NCBI RefSeq assembly: GCF_000384815.1
Contig: NZ_ARQF01000021.1
Span: forward strand, 744,001 to 808,000
Direction: 5' to 3'
From: Halodesulfovibrio aestuarii DSM 17919 = ATCC 29578
Lineage (GTDB): Bacteria > Desulfobacterota > Desulfovibrionia > Desulfovibrionales > Desulfovibrionaceae
Length of the DNA stretch: 64,000 bases
A program made the translations under genes and the position numbers. The notes below the pieces were generated by a model. That model made no database searches. It was not told the DNA's origin and worked only from the letters and a program-made list of their open reading frames with translations. Below are positions 1 through 8,868 of the stretch, in pieces; position 1 is the first letter of the stretch, and each line of letters opens with the position of its first letter.

Positions 1-201
1 ACTGCTAATCCCAATGATGAGCTTTTTACTACGGAAAATCAGCTTGCTACTGGAAAAAACATCAAACCGACATCGACACATAATGTTCTAACTAGCCATG
101 CTGAATCGTTACGGGACAACGAAGTGGTTATGTTGATCAAAGGATGCGTGGAGCAATGTCTGATGAATTTTAAAACTTCTTCATATACAAATCAGAGGTA
201 A
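1..201 (+). CDS. 3' end of unknown protein (partial)
   Basis: Frame 1 is open from the first base to a TAA at 199-201 and gives the last 66 residues of a protein whose start lies outside the window. The end is polar, with a short amphipathic stretch (EVVMLIKGCVEQCLMNF) followed by a Ser/Thr/Asn-rich tail. I do not recognise a family. The composition is compatible with the C-terminal end of a cytoplasmic regulator, but nothing here proves it. It could also be a chance open frame, although the following AT-rich gap and the downstream promoter-like region fit a gene ending here. Confidence 0.5.
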   Translation, partial: TANPNDELFTTENQLATGKNIKPTSTHNVLTSHAESLRDNEVVMLIKGCVEQCLMNFKTSSYTNQR

Positions 202-273
202 GCAGGCACTGGGTATAGAACTCTAATATTTACCAAGCCAATAGGTTGTTCTTGTTTGTATTATTTTTTTCAA

Positions 274-294
274 TTTGATTTTATCTTGTATAAT
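274..294 (+). promoter_or_regulatory. possible pstS promoter (-10 TATAAT)
   Basis: A perfect TATAAT lies at 289-294, about 50 bases ahead of the chosen pstS start, in a very T-rich stretch. No convincing -35 is present at the usual spacing, as expected for an activator-dependent promoter, but I could not find a clear Pho box either. Low-confidence call. Confidence 0.3.
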
Positions 295-345
295 TAGATA
301 GTATTATATTTTATTATTATGATTCCTAACAACAAGGATTGCCGG

Positions 346-1176
346 ATGAAAATCAGTCACAAATTTTTTGCACTTCTATTCATAGCAACGTTCTGTTTTT
401 ACACTCCTGCTTACGCCTCTGGTTTGGATGCTTTTGCAAACAAGTCTGGCACAATTGCCATTGCAGGAGGCACAGCGCATATACCTGTTATGAAAGCCGC
501 TGCAAAACGTATTATGATGAAGAACCCTGATATTCGCATTACCATCGCAGGTGGTGGTTCCGGTGTGGGTATCCAGAAAGTCGGCGAAGGGCTCGTCGAT
601 ATTGGTAATGCAGGTCGCGCTACCAGTGAAAAAGAAAAAGCCAAATATAATCTCACCTCCTTTCCATTTGCTATTGATGGTGTAGCCACCGTTCTTTCTG
701 CTCAAAATCCTGTAAATGCGCTTACTACAAAGCAGATTCAGGATGTTTTTGCCGGAAAGATTACAAACTGGAAAGAATTAGGTGGTGCGGATGCCGCTAT
801 CCACATCTACACTCGTGATGAAGCAAGTGGAACCAGAAGCGTTTACTGGAAAAAGTTGCTTAAAAAGGGAAAAATTGTTGATTCCGCAAATGTTGTAGCA
901 TCTAATGGCGCGATGAAAGTAGCTATCGCTCAGGATCCTGACGGAATCGGCTTTATTGGCATCGGTACACTGGATAGTACTGTAAAAGCCCCTACTCTGG
1001 ATGGCGTTAGTGTATCACAGGAAACAGCTAAGAATGGTACATACAAAATCGTTCGTAAGCTCTACATGAATACGAACGGTACACCTTCCGGTATTGTAAA
1101 ATCATTTATTGACTATATTCTTTCAAATGAATGCACGGATATTATCGTTTCCAGTGGATATTTACCATTAGACTAG
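346..1176 (+). CDS. pstS: phosphate ABC transporter substrate-binding protein PstS
   Basis: Periplasmic phosphate-binding protein that delivers phosphate to the PstCA permease. The ATG at 346 is preferred over an in-frame ATG at 319 because AAGGA sits at 334-338 and the protein then begins MKISHKFFALLFIATF, a signal peptide ending near AYA. The mature protein begins with the GTIAIAGGTA strand and continues with the GGGSGVGI loop, the DIGNAGR segment and TRDEASGTRSVYW, all typical of PstS-like (PBP2) proteins. At about 276 residues it is a short-form PstS. It is the first gene of pstSCAB; pstC begins 9 bases downstream. Confidence 0.92.
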   Translation: MKISHKFFALLFIATFCFYTPAYASGLDAFANKSGTIAIAGGTAHIPVMKAAAKRIMMKNPDIRITIAGGGSGVGIQKVGEGLVDIGNAGRATSEKEKAKYNLTSFPFAIDGVATVLSAQNPVNALTTKQIQDVFAGKITNWKELGGADAAIHIYTRDEASGTRSVYWKKLLKKGKIVDSANVVASNGAMKVAIAQDPDGIGFIGIGTLDSTVKAPTLDGVSVSQETAKNGTYKIVRKLYMNTNGTPSGIVKSFIDYILSNECTDIIVSSGYLPLD

Positions 1177-1185
1177 GGACGTGCC

Positions 1186-2052
1186 TTGCATAACGTCAGA
1201 ACAAGTCGTTTAATAACTAGCGTTCTTTTTGTAGCAACCACTGCCTCTTGTATTGCAGTGGTTGCTATTTTCTGTTTCCTTCTCTACTTTTCCTTCCCTC
1301 TTTTTTCATTAACTAAACTACAGCATGTTTTTGCATGGTCATGGCAACCGTTTGAAGGTAATTTCGGCATATTGCCTATGGTTATGGGGAGTCTCCTGTT
1401 GTCGCTATTCGCCTTAGCGTTGAGCTATCCCCTAAGCTTAGGCCTCTGTTGCTATATTCACGGTTCCAGCCATTCTACACTGCGTAAGGCTATGCTGGTA
1501 CTGGTGCAGTTTATGACGAGCATTCCGACGGTCATTTATGGTTTTGTCGCAGTGTTCTTGCTGGTGCCGTTTTTGCGTTCTTTTTTCCAACATGGCACAG
1601 GATTTTCCATACTCGCGGCTGGACTCATTTTGAGTCTGCTCATTTTACCGACTATCGTACTCATTTTGCATAGCCAGTTTTCACAGATTGAACCAAAAAT
1701 TCGTCTGACAGCTAAAGCGTTAGGCATGTCAGAAGCTCAAAAATTTATATACATTGTGTTTCCGAATGCAAAGACAAGTTTACTGACAGCAGCTGTTCTC
1801 GGGTTTGGCCGAGCCGTTGGAGATACTCTTATTCCACTGATGCTTGCAGGGAATGCAGTAAGCCAGCCGGAATCTATTCTGGACTCTATCCGGACTCTAA
1901 CGTCGCACATTGCTCTTGTCGTGGCGACGGATAGTCAGAGTGATGCGTACCTGTCGCTTTTCGCATGTGGTATGGTGCTGTTTTCTTCTACGGTAGCTGT
2001 TAATATCGCGCTTCGATGGATCGCTGGTAAATCTGAGGAAGGAAAGGCATGA
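1186..2052 (+). CDS. pstC: phosphate ABC transporter permease PstC
   Basis: Inner-membrane permease subunit of the phosphate importer. The apparent start is a TTG preceded by AGGGA overlapping the pstS stop region. About six hydrophobic segments are visible, with the inner-membrane EAA-type loop near KALGMSEAQKFIYIVFPNAK and the GFGRAVGDTLIPLMLAGNA segment characteristic of PstC/PstA. The length (288 residues) is normal for this short subtype. The end overlaps pstA by four bases (ATGA), showing translational coupling within the pst operon. Confidence 0.92.
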   Translation: MHNVRTSRLITSVLFVATTASCIAVVAIFCFLLYFSFPLFSLTKLQHVFAWSWQPFEGNFGILPMVMGSLLLSLFALALSYPLSLGLCCYIHGSSHSTLRKAMLVLVQFMTSIPTVIYGFVAVFLLVPFLRSFFQHGTGFSILAAGLILSLLILPTIVLILHSQFSQIEPKIRLTAKALGMSEAQKFIYIVFPNAKTSLLTAAVLGFGRAVGDTLIPLMLAGNAVSQPESILDSIRTLTSHIALVVATDSQSDAYLSLFACGMVLFSSTVAVNIALRWIAGKSEEGKA

Positions 2053-2921
2053 GTAAGGTAAAAGAGCTTCTACTCTGCATAGTTACGTATACAGCTCCCA
2101 TTATGACTGTTGGCGCTATCGTGCTTTTACTGGGATTTTTGTGTATCAAGGGCATCCCTGCACTTTCCTTATCTCTTCTTTTTGGCGATTCCTCTCCTGT
2201 AGATGTACTTTTTCATGGAATGCCTGTGTTTGATGGAATATGGCCGGCATGCGTAGGGACGTTATATCTCGTATTGTTATCATGCAGCATGTCCATTCCT
2301 ATTGGGATAATGACAGGTATCTATCTGGCAGAATTTGCACCGGAAAATTTCAAGCGCCCTGTCACTTTTTTAACAGATTTGCTTGCCGGTATTCCATCAA
2401 TTATTATGGGGCTTTTTGGTTTTGCACTTATCCTGCTTGCGCGGAACACTTTTTTCCCACACGCTGTTACCGGACTTTGGCTTTCAGCCTTATGTATTGC
2501 GGTACTTGTGCTGCCTTATTGTATTAATACTACAGTCATTGCCCTTTCCAGCTTGCCTGAGGAATTAAAGCTGACGGGCCCCTCTTTAGGGTTTAGCCCT
2601 GTACAAAGTACCTTTTACATACGCATTCCGTTAGCCCTGCGCGGCATTATGAGTGGTATTATTTTATCTATAGGTCGAGCGTCAGAAGATACTGCGGTTA
2701 TTTTGCTCACCGGCGTCGTTGCAAATGCTGGGGTACCTCGAAACCTTTTTGATAAATATGAAGCATTGCCGTTTAAAGTGTACTACCTTGCTGCACAATT
2801 TCAGAGTCAGGCAGAGCTTACCCAAGGATTTGGAACAGCGTTAATTTTACTTTTACAAACAACGTGTCTCTTTTTAGTTGCTCACTATTTAAGACGAACA
2901 ATGGAACGAAAATGGTTCTAA
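2049..2921 (+). CDS. pstA: phosphate ABC transporter permease PstA
   Basis: Second permease subunit, the partner of PstC. The protein (290 residues) has the expected multi-span architecture, a GIYLAEFAPEN segment after the second helix and the conserved GRASEDTAVILLTG stretch corresponding to the PstC GRAVGDT motif. The start overlaps the pstC stop and the end overlaps the first codons of pstB, so all three are one transcription unit. Assigned as PstA rather than PstC by order and by the GIYLAEFA signature. Confidence 0.92.
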   Translation: MSKVKELLLCIVTYTAPIMTVGAIVLLLGFLCIKGIPALSLSLLFGDSSPVDVLFHGMPVFDGIWPACVGTLYLVLLSCSMSIPIGIMTGIYLAEFAPENFKRPVTFLTDLLAGIPSIIMGLFGFALILLARNTFFPHAVTGLWLSALCIAVLVLPYCINTTVIALSSLPEELKLTGPSLGFSPVQSTFYIRIPLALRGIMSGIILSIGRASEDTAVILLTGVVANAGVPRNLFDKYEALPFKVYYLAAQFQSQAELTQGFGTALILLLQTTCLFLVAHYLRRTMERKWF

Positions 2922-3685
2922 CAGAAACTTTACCTCCTGCTATCCAAACAGAAGACGTAACCATTTCTTTTAACGGGCTGCCTATTGTTAAAAATCTGTC
3001 CGTTTCATTTCCTAAAAACAAACTCTCAGTTCTTATTGGACGTTCCGGTTCTGGAAAGACAACCTTGTTGCGCAGCTTCAACCGATTGAATGAGTGTCTT
3101 GAAGGAAGCAGCACTACAGGGAGAATCCTTGTTACGTTGAATAATTCTCAGCATGACATTTATTCCGGCACAATTTCTTGTGAGGAACTCCGGCGTCGTG
3201 TGGGTATGGTTTTTCAAACCCCAAACGTTCTGCCAAATTCTATACGGAACAATCTTATTATTCCGTTAAAGCTTGCGCTGCACATTCACGGTAGCGAAGC
3301 TGAAGCCCGTATGGAGCATGCGTTAAAACAAGCAGCTTTGTGGCGGGAGGTAAAAGACAGATTAAACAGACCTGCTACGCATCTTTCTGGAGGACAACAG
3401 CAACGCTTATGTATAGCCCGAGCTCTGGTGTTGCAGCCGGAAATCCTTTTATTAGACGAACCAAGTGCTTCCTTGGATTTTCATGCGACACGAACCATAG
3501 AAGAGTTGCTAGGCTCCCTTTCTTCAGATTACACGACCATTGTTGTTTCCCATAGTCTGGCGCAGGCGCAGCGCCTTGCTGATAGCCTTTATGTACTTTC
3601 TTCTGGTGAATTGGTTCAAACGCTTTCTAAAGAAGAAGTTCGAGATAGTGCTGTTATGCAGCAGACTATAGAAAACATACTGTAA
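2912..3685 (+). CDS. pstB: phosphate ABC transporter ATP-binding protein PstB
   Basis: ATPase that powers the PstCA permease. Walker A is IGRSGSGKTT, the signature motif is LSGGQQQRL and Walker B is ILLLDEPSASLD, followed by the H-loop VVSHS. PstB-type features include FNRLNE just after Walker A. The open frame extends to 2864 inside pstA, but the ATG at 2912, overlapping the end of pstA and preceded by GGAACGAAA, gives the normal N-terminus. No phoU gene follows, although phoU often closes such operons; a two-component system comes next instead. Confidence 0.92.
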   Translation: MVLTETLPPAIQTEDVTISFNGLPIVKNLSVSFPKNKLSVLIGRSGSGKTTLLRSFNRLNECLEGSSTTGRILVTLNNSQHDIYSGTISCEELRRRVGMVFQTPNVLPNSIRNNLIIPLKLALHIHGSEAEARMEHALKQAALWREVKDRLNRPATHLSGGQQQRLCIARALVLQPEILLLDEPSASLDFHATRTIEELLGSLSSDYTTIVVSHSLAQAQRLADSLYVLSSGELVQTLSKEEVRDSAVMQQTIENIL

Positions 3686-3862
3686 ACATTGAGTGTTTCA
3701 CTTCTTTATAGAGTCTAGTGGCTAGTGAACGTTCTATCTGTGAGTATATGTCTTGCGTATTCTAACAACATTGTAATCAAATTTTTTGTGCCATACGGAT
3801 AGGATTCGTGTATAGCCGACAACAGCATCCTTCCCTTTTTGTTTACAAAAAAAACATAGGGA

Positions 3863-3910
3863 AAGCACATATAGTAGCCGACAGGTGTATGTGCTTATCG
3901 TGTATACGAT
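3863..3910. repeat. inverted repeats upstream of the response regulator gene
   Basis: Two dyads lie in the 260-base gap before the response regulator. A perfect 9-base arm pair, AAGCACATA (3863-3871) and TATGTGCTT (3888-3896), has a 16-base loop. It is followed directly by ATCGT-N4-ACGAT (3897-3910). They end about 35 bases before the start codon and could be an operator for autoregulation or an mRNA leader structure. There is no U-tract, so a terminator for pstB is less likely. Confidence 0.4.
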
Positions 3911-3944
3911 GTGTGAATGAAGCTATAAAACAGGGAAATATTGT

Positions 3945-4640
3945 ATGACCAGCAATGCCACTAAACTCCTTTTAGTTGAGGATCAGGAAACAGCAGCTAC
4001 CTATATTGCCAAGGGACTAAGAGAAGAAGGATTTGTTGTAGATGTTGCTTACAACGGTCCTGACGGTTTGCACTACTTACTGACAGAAGAATATTCATTG
4101 GCAATTCTTGATATCATGTTGCCGGGCATTGATGGGTTGACCATTCTTGAAACAGCAAAAAAGGCTGACAGAACCCCTGCTGTACTGTTCCTTACTGCCC
4201 GCGACGGTGTTGAAGATAGAGTGCGCGGATTAGAACTCGGCGCAGATGATTATCTTGTGAAACCATTTGCCTTTGCAGAACTGCTGGCGCGAATCAGGGC
4301 CTTATTACGGCGCTGCTCCCCTATTATTAGCGCTGAGACAGATTTAACCGTAGGCGATTTAACGCTCAACCTCTTAACGCATCAAGCTACAAGAGCTGAC
4401 AAAGTTATTGACCTCACGCCTAAAGAGTTCGCCCTGCTCCAACTTTTTATGCGTCGGAAAGGCGAAGTACTCACCCGCACAGTGCTTGCTGAACAGCTAT
4501 GGGGTATTAATTTTGACTGTGATACGAACGTCGTTGATGTAGCTGTAAGCAGATTACGTATTAAAATAGATGCTGACGCAACGCATAAGCTTATTCATAC
4601 ACAGCGGGGAGTCGGATATGTTCTCAAAGCCGAAGAATAA
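3945..4640 (+). CDS. OmpR-family response regulator (CusR/PhoB-like)
   Basis: DNA-binding response regulator of 231 residues. The receiver has the acidic pair in LLVEDQE, phosphoacceptor Asp about 56 in LDIMLPGIDG, the Thr in FLTARDG and the Lys in DDYLVKPF. The C-terminal half is a winged helix ending with DVAVSRLRIKI and the HTQRGVGYVL wing typical of OmpR/PhoB proteins. AGGGAA precedes the ATG. It overlaps the kinase gene, so they form a pair. The closest named relatives by eye are CusR/CopR-type metal regulators, but its position after pstSCAB leaves a PhoB-like role open. Confidence 0.88.
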   Translation: MTSNATKLLLVEDQETAATYIAKGLREEGFVVDVAYNGPDGLHYLLTEEYSLAILDIMLPGIDGLTILETAKKADRTPAVLFLTARDGVEDRVRGLELGADDYLVKPFAFAELLARIRALLRRCSPIISAETDLTVGDLTLNLLTHQATRADKVIDLTPKEFALLQLFMRRKGEVLTRTVLAEQLWGINFDCDTNVVDVAVSRLRIKIDADATHKLIHTQRGVGYVLKAEE

Positions 4641-6024
4641 ATTTGGCGTATTACGCACATGCTCCTTACAAGCACGTCTCGCTGTGGCATTTGCAGTTAT
4701 AACAACACTTATTGTTTGTGCGACGTCATTTTCGATCTATTCTGGTCTAAAGACTCAGCTTCGAACGGAAGATAAACAGGAATTTATTGAAGCTGCAACG
4801 TTTATCCGTGATGCAGTTGAGACCCTTTCTATTACTACCGATTCTAAAAGCTGGCAGCTTATATGGGAATATGCTGTTAATGCACATGGCCGGTTGGGTG
4901 TACGCGTCTTTTCTACGAATAACGAGCTATATCTCTCCACGCCCAATATGAATATCCCTTCAGAAGTTTTTTCACTTTCAAACCCTCCTAAGTATGGGGT
5001 CTGGACTGATCCTAAGTCTAATATTGAATACCGAACCACTTCTTTTTTAATAAGCACAGCACCGGGACAGACATGGCGGGTTGATGCTTCTTATGACTTG
5101 AGTCCCACAAGTGAATTACTAAGCACGTATCGATGGAATCTTATGATTTTGCTTCTTGCCGGAATCTTGCTTTCCGTTGCCATAAGTTGGTTTGTCAGCG
5201 GGTATGGCCTGCGTCCATTACGGCATGTGACAACATCCATACAAGGAATTTCTTCGGAGCATCTCTCTGAACGCATTGGCGAACAACCTTGGCCTGAAGA
5301 GCTTGCAGGGCTCGCGAAGTCTTTTGATGCCATGCTTGAACGTCTGGAAGAGGCCTTTACGGAACTAAGTCAGTTTTCAGCGGATATCGCCCATGAAATG
5401 CGCACTCCAGTAAATAACATGCTTTCAGCTGCCAGTGTCATGCTTAACAGGAACAGAGATGTTGCAGAGTATAAACAGACTCTTGAGACAATCGAATTAG
5501 AAGCAACACACCTTTCCAGACTTATTGAAAACATGCTTTTTCTTACAAGAACTGAGCATATGCAGGCTCCTTTGAGCATTGAAGAATGCTCAATTCAGGA
5601 AGAATTTCAATTTCAGTATGCCTTATTGGAAGCCCTTGCAGAAGAAAAGCAGGTTGAGCTTAGGTTGCAAGGAGAAGGCGTTGTGACTGCAAACAAAGAC
5701 TTATTGAGACGGGCACTGCTTAACCTAGTAGGAAATGCTTTACGATTTACTCCTACGGGCGGGCTTATACAGCTAGCTTCTGAGCATCTGGATGGCTTTG
5801 TGAAAATTACAGTATCCGATACCGGCTCTGGAATTGAAGCGCACCACCTCCCGCATATTTTTACGCGGTTTTACCGTGCTGACATAGCCCGTGCAGATCG
5901 TTCAAATACGGGGCTTGGTCTTGCCTTTGTGCAGACCATCATGGCAGCGCATGGAGGGAGTGTTTCTGTGGATACAGAGGTTGGGAAAGGGACCACGTTT
6001 ACCCTGCTGTTTCCTGATAACTAA
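4618..6024 (+). CDS. sensor histidine kinase (CusS-like)
   Basis: Membrane kinase of about 468 residues, the partner of the preceding regulator. The chosen start is the ATG at 4618, which overlaps the regulator end. The N-terminus has one helix, a periplasmic sensor of about 130 residues, a second helix near residue 175-195, HAMP, then HisKA with phosphoacceptor His about 259 in FSADIAHEMRTPVNNM. The HATPase domain has an N-box (LLNLVGNALRFTP), DTGSGI and GLGLAFV. The FSADIAHEMRTP motif is characteristic of heavy-metal sensor kinases (CusS/IrlS). The ligand cannot be read from the sequence. Confidence 0.85.
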   Translation: MFSKPKNKFGVLRTCSLQARLAVAFAVITTLIVCATSFSIYSGLKTQLRTEDKQEFIEAATFIRDAVETLSITTDSKSWQLIWEYAVNAHGRLGVRVFSTNNELYLSTPNMNIPSEVFSLSNPPKYGVWTDPKSNIEYRTTSFLISTAPGQTWRVDASYDLSPTSELLSTYRWNLMILLLAGILLSVAISWFVSGYGLRPLRHVTTSIQGISSEHLSERIGEQPWPEELAGLAKSFDAMLERLEEAFTELSQFSADIAHEMRTPVNNMLSAASVMLNRNRDVAEYKQTLETIELEATHLSRLIENMLFLTRTEHMQAPLSIEECSIQEEFQFQYALLEALAEEKQVELRLQGEGVVTANKDLLRRALLNLVGNALRFTPTGGLIQLASEHLDGFVKITVSDTGSGIEAHHLPHIFTRFYRADIARADRSNTGLGLAFVQTIMAAHGGSVSVDTEVGKGTTFTLLFPDN

Positions 6025-6162
6025 CAAGACTGTAACGTTTCTGTTTGAGATTTGTGGAGTGCTTTTTTGTAAGGTGTTTCCATTGCATAAGCTGACTTGT
6101 TGAAAGGACCTTTTAGGTGCGTAACAGCGTCAGCTTTAGTTAAAAAGCTATGGAGAAACGTA

Positions 6163-6534
6163 ATGAAAATAGCCTCCCAACTTTTAATAGTTGCTGTCTT
6201 TTGGGGTCTCAGCATAAGCGTTGTGTCGACTGCTTTTGCCAATGATAATGCTAAGTGGCCAGTAATAAACGGTCAGGTCGTTGCTGTTGATACTGAGCAA
6301 TCTGTCGTTATTGTCAAAAATGATGCGGAACAACAGATGACATTTCAGGTGGTACCGACTTCTGAAATTACAATAAAAAGCAAGGGACTATTGAAATTCA
6401 ATCGTAATGCAACCTTGAAAGATCTTACCGCTGGACAACGGGTTTTAGTAACATACTATGGTTCAGGCGAACTGAAGGTTGCTAGAGACATAAAGAGTTT
6501 TTTCGGCGAAAGGGCCGTGAATACTTCCCCTTAA
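6163..6534 (+). CDS. small secreted protein, DUF5666-like
   Basis: A 123-residue exported protein. The ATG at 6163 is preceded by GGAG and opens a signal peptide (MKIASQLLIVAVFWGLS...) ending near AFA. The mature part is an all-beta-looking domain: a GQVVAVDTEQSVVIVKN strand pair, then a polar stretch and LTAGQRVLVTYYGSGEL. It resembles the DUF5666/OB-like domains of periplasmic proteins. It lies 138 bases after the kinase gene and before a terminator, so it may be the effector or output gene of that two-component system. No catalytic residues are evident. Confidence 0.6.
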   Translation: MKIASQLLIVAVFWGLSISVVSTAFANDNAKWPVINGQVVAVDTEQSVVIVKNDAEQQMTFQVVPTSEITIKSKGLLKFNRNATLKDLTAGQRVLVTYYGSGELKVARDIKSFFGERAVNTSP

Positions 6535-6596
6535 TGGTAGTACTCATGGCTCGAGCAAAGTTAGCATCTCATAGAAAATAAATGGTATTCAAAAAA

Positions 6597-6625
6597 GCCA
6601 GCAGGTATTCCTGCTGGTTTTTTTT
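6597..6625 (+). terminator. Rho-independent terminator
   Basis: CCAGCAGG (6598-6605), loop TATT, CCTGCTGG (6610-6617) and a run of eight T. It closes the unit ending with the small secreted protein. Confidence 0.9.
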
Positions 6626-6792
6626 GCTCCCTCTGCTTGGCTGACAACTTTGTCATGTTTCTGTTTGTTCTTTGATATGTGCCAATCGGTATATGTTCTT
6701 TTTATATGTGCTTATAGCAATAAGCCTGCGTACAATCCTATTGCGATATAACCGTTATGCAGGAACACCATTTTTTTGTTGGATAATCCCGA

Positions 6793-8421
6793 ATGAGTAT
6801 GCAAAAAATCTGTACATTTTTTGAAGAAAAGCTGTGCCATAAGTATGTCCCTTTATTTTTACTTGGACTGCTGATTGTAATTACGACAACTGCGTATTTA
6901 AATCAGCTTGATCCGGAGATAATGGAAGGACGTAACTTTATTACTGCAAGTGAAATTATTAAAACTGGGAACTGGGTTGTGCCAAGCCTTTTTGGAGAGC
7001 TGCGCATTGCTAAACCACCACTACCGACATGGATGACTTCGGCTGTAATGATGTTAGCAGGGACTGATACAAATCTGGTTGTAAACAGAATCCCTTCAGC
7101 TTTTGCCGGATTATTTTTGTCGCTGGCTTTTTTTGGTCTTACAAAATCTTTGACGAGGTCAACACGTATTTCCGTGATAAGCACAGCCGTGCTCGGAACC
7201 AGTTACCTATACATATTTATGGTACGTAGAGGCACGTGGGATATACACGCTATTGCCTATATGACAGCGATGATATGGGCGCTTGATGTGTTGCTCAAAT
7301 CCAAAAAGTTTCGCCCTTGGGTGTGCTTGTCTGCAGGTCTATTCTTTGGTCTATCGTTTCTTAGTAAGGGACCGGTAGCTTTTTATGCCCTTCTGTTACC
7401 ATTTCTTTTTTCAGAAATAGTCGTAAATGGCGCAAAAAAAATGACCAGCCAGTGGAAAAAGCTTCTGTTGGTTGGGGCATTGGGGCTGCTTATCTCCGTC
7501 AGCTGGTACGTTGTTATTATGATAATGCACCCGGAGGCAATGGCCGCAATGTTTTCTAAGGAAACAGCAGCATGGGCTGGGCGACATGTCCGGGGGTGGT
7601 GGTATTATCTGCCGCAGGTTCCTGCAATGCTGGGGCTTTGGGCCATCCCTGCCGCACTTGTCTGTATTCCGCAATATGCGCGTTCGCGTTTACAAGATAC
7701 TATTCCATATAAGCAATTGCTACTTTGGACTGTGGGAATAGTTGTCCTTCTTTCAATTATTCCCGAAAAGAAAGTTCGCTATCTGCTTCCGGTCATTGTT
7801 CCGTTATCTATACTTGTCGGTGGGTATCTGGATTACTGTTTAAAACAAGGATTTTCTTTTTACGGAACGAAACGCGGATTCCAGCTGTATGCTGTCTTAG
7901 GTGTTATAATCCTTCTGGCAATCGTTGGTGTCATGTGGATTGCTGGAGAAATTTCCTCAACGCCTTTTTATACTGATCCATGGCAAGTCTTTGCGGCGTT
8001 ATGCAGCCTACTGCTTGCAGCACTGCTTTGGACTACTGCTATGTACCATAAGCCCCAATTACTTCTCGGATGTTTGTTCAGCACAATGGCACTCTTACTG
8101 GTAACAATTCCGCCGCACATAAAAACCTTAATGCCCAACAGAGGCGCTCTTCCCATTCAGACTATTCGTAGTTTTGTAGGGAATGTTGAAGAGCAGGTGC
8201 ATTCGCTCGCTTCATTAAAATTGCAGACCCAGTGGATCTTAGGCAAGCCGGCAATACGTATTGCAAAAGAGGATCTGATGACCCTTTCGCCGGGGGAACA
8301 TATTGTTATCGCTTCATATCCAACTGATTTTCCTAATAATATTGTGGTAGAAAAAGAGTACCTTGCCAGATATGTTAAGCATAACCCATTGCTTATATAT
8401 CGAGTCAATGTACAGAACTAG
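6793..8421 (+). CDS. membrane glycosyltransferase, GT39/ArnT family
   Basis: Integral-membrane transferase of 542 residues that should use a polyprenyl-phosphate sugar to modify a lipid or protein outside the membrane. After the first helix comes the loop LDPEIMEGRNFITASE followed by GNWVVPSLFGELRIAKPPLPTW, the layout of ArnT/PMT proteins (acidic loop, then KPPL-x-W). About ten hydrophobic helices follow, with a short soluble tail (about 100 residues). The acceptor is not known. By analogy with ArnT it may decorate lipid A, and its place behind a sensor pair is compatible with an envelope-stress role (inference). It is flanked by two terminators and so is probably monocistronic. Confidence 0.8.
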   Translation: MSMQKICTFFEEKLCHKYVPLFLLGLLIVITTTAYLNQLDPEIMEGRNFITASEIIKTGNWVVPSLFGELRIAKPPLPTWMTSAVMMLAGTDTNLVVNRIPSAFAGLFLSLAFFGLTKSLTRSTRISVISTAVLGTSYLYIFMVRRGTWDIHAIAYMTAMIWALDVLLKSKKFRPWVCLSAGLFFGLSFLSKGPVAFYALLLPFLFSEIVVNGAKKMTSQWKKLLLVGALGLLISVSWYVVIMIMHPEAMAAMFSKETAAWAGRHVRGWWYYLPQVPAMLGLWAIPAALVCIPQYARSRLQDTIPYKQLLLWTVGIVVLLSIIPEKKVRYLLPVIVPLSILVGGYLDYCLKQGFSFYGTKRGFQLYAVLGVIILLAIVGVMWIAGEISSTPFYTDPWQVFAALCSLLLAALLWTTAMYHKPQLLLGCLFSTMALLLVTIPPHIKTLMPNRGALPIQTIRSFVGNVEEQVHSLASLKLQTQWILGKPAIRIAKEDLMTLSPGEHIVIASYPTDFPNNIVVEKEYLARYVKHNPLLIYRVNVQN

Positions 8422-8437
8422 TTGGATGAACGTGGTA

Positions 8438-8470
8438 AAGCTCTCACAGCATATTGTGAGAGCTTTTTTT
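8438..8470 (+). terminator. Rho-independent terminator
   Basis: AAGCTCTCACA (8438-8448), loop GCATAT, TGTGAGAGCTT (8455-8465), then a T-run. It lies 17 bases after the glycosyltransferase stop. Confidence 0.92.
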
Positions 8471-8757
8471 ATGTTTTAAGCGCATACAAGCTTGGTGCGC
8501 CCCTTTTTTCCTTCTAGCTTCAAAGACAAAGAAAACACAAATATAATGCAACAAATAGTAACAAAATACTGCACACCTATCGTATCTATCAAGAACAGTG
8601 ACGTGCTTTTTCACCCCACCCAATAGGTATAAAGTGGCTGTTCAGCCTATTTCAGGTTAATATTCACTCTGGTCTATTGTTATTGATGATTGATCTTTCT
8701 TCATGAACCAATTACGAATGCCATTTTCGTCCATTGTAATTGGAACTGGGCGTAACT

Positions 8758-8868
8758 ATGAAGAAAAACCTCTTGGCTCTTCTTTTTGGTTTCTTCACGG
8801 TGAATCCTGCATTTGTATTAAGAGGCTACAATGAATTTGAAATTTTTCTTTGCCACGAAAGCGCGTAA
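8758..8868 (+). CDS. possible 36-residue leader ORF
   Basis: ATG at 8758 opens a 36-codon frame beginning MKKNLLALLFGFFTVNPAF, which looks like a signal peptide, and ends at a TAA (8866-8868) inside the start of the DUF748 gene. The ribosome site is weak (GGGCG). It may be a translated leader, the relic of a lost secreted protein, or chance. The rest of the gap 8471-8757 holds nothing I can name. Confidence 0.22.
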   Translation: MKKNLLALLFGFFTVNPAFVLRGYNEFEIFLCHESA

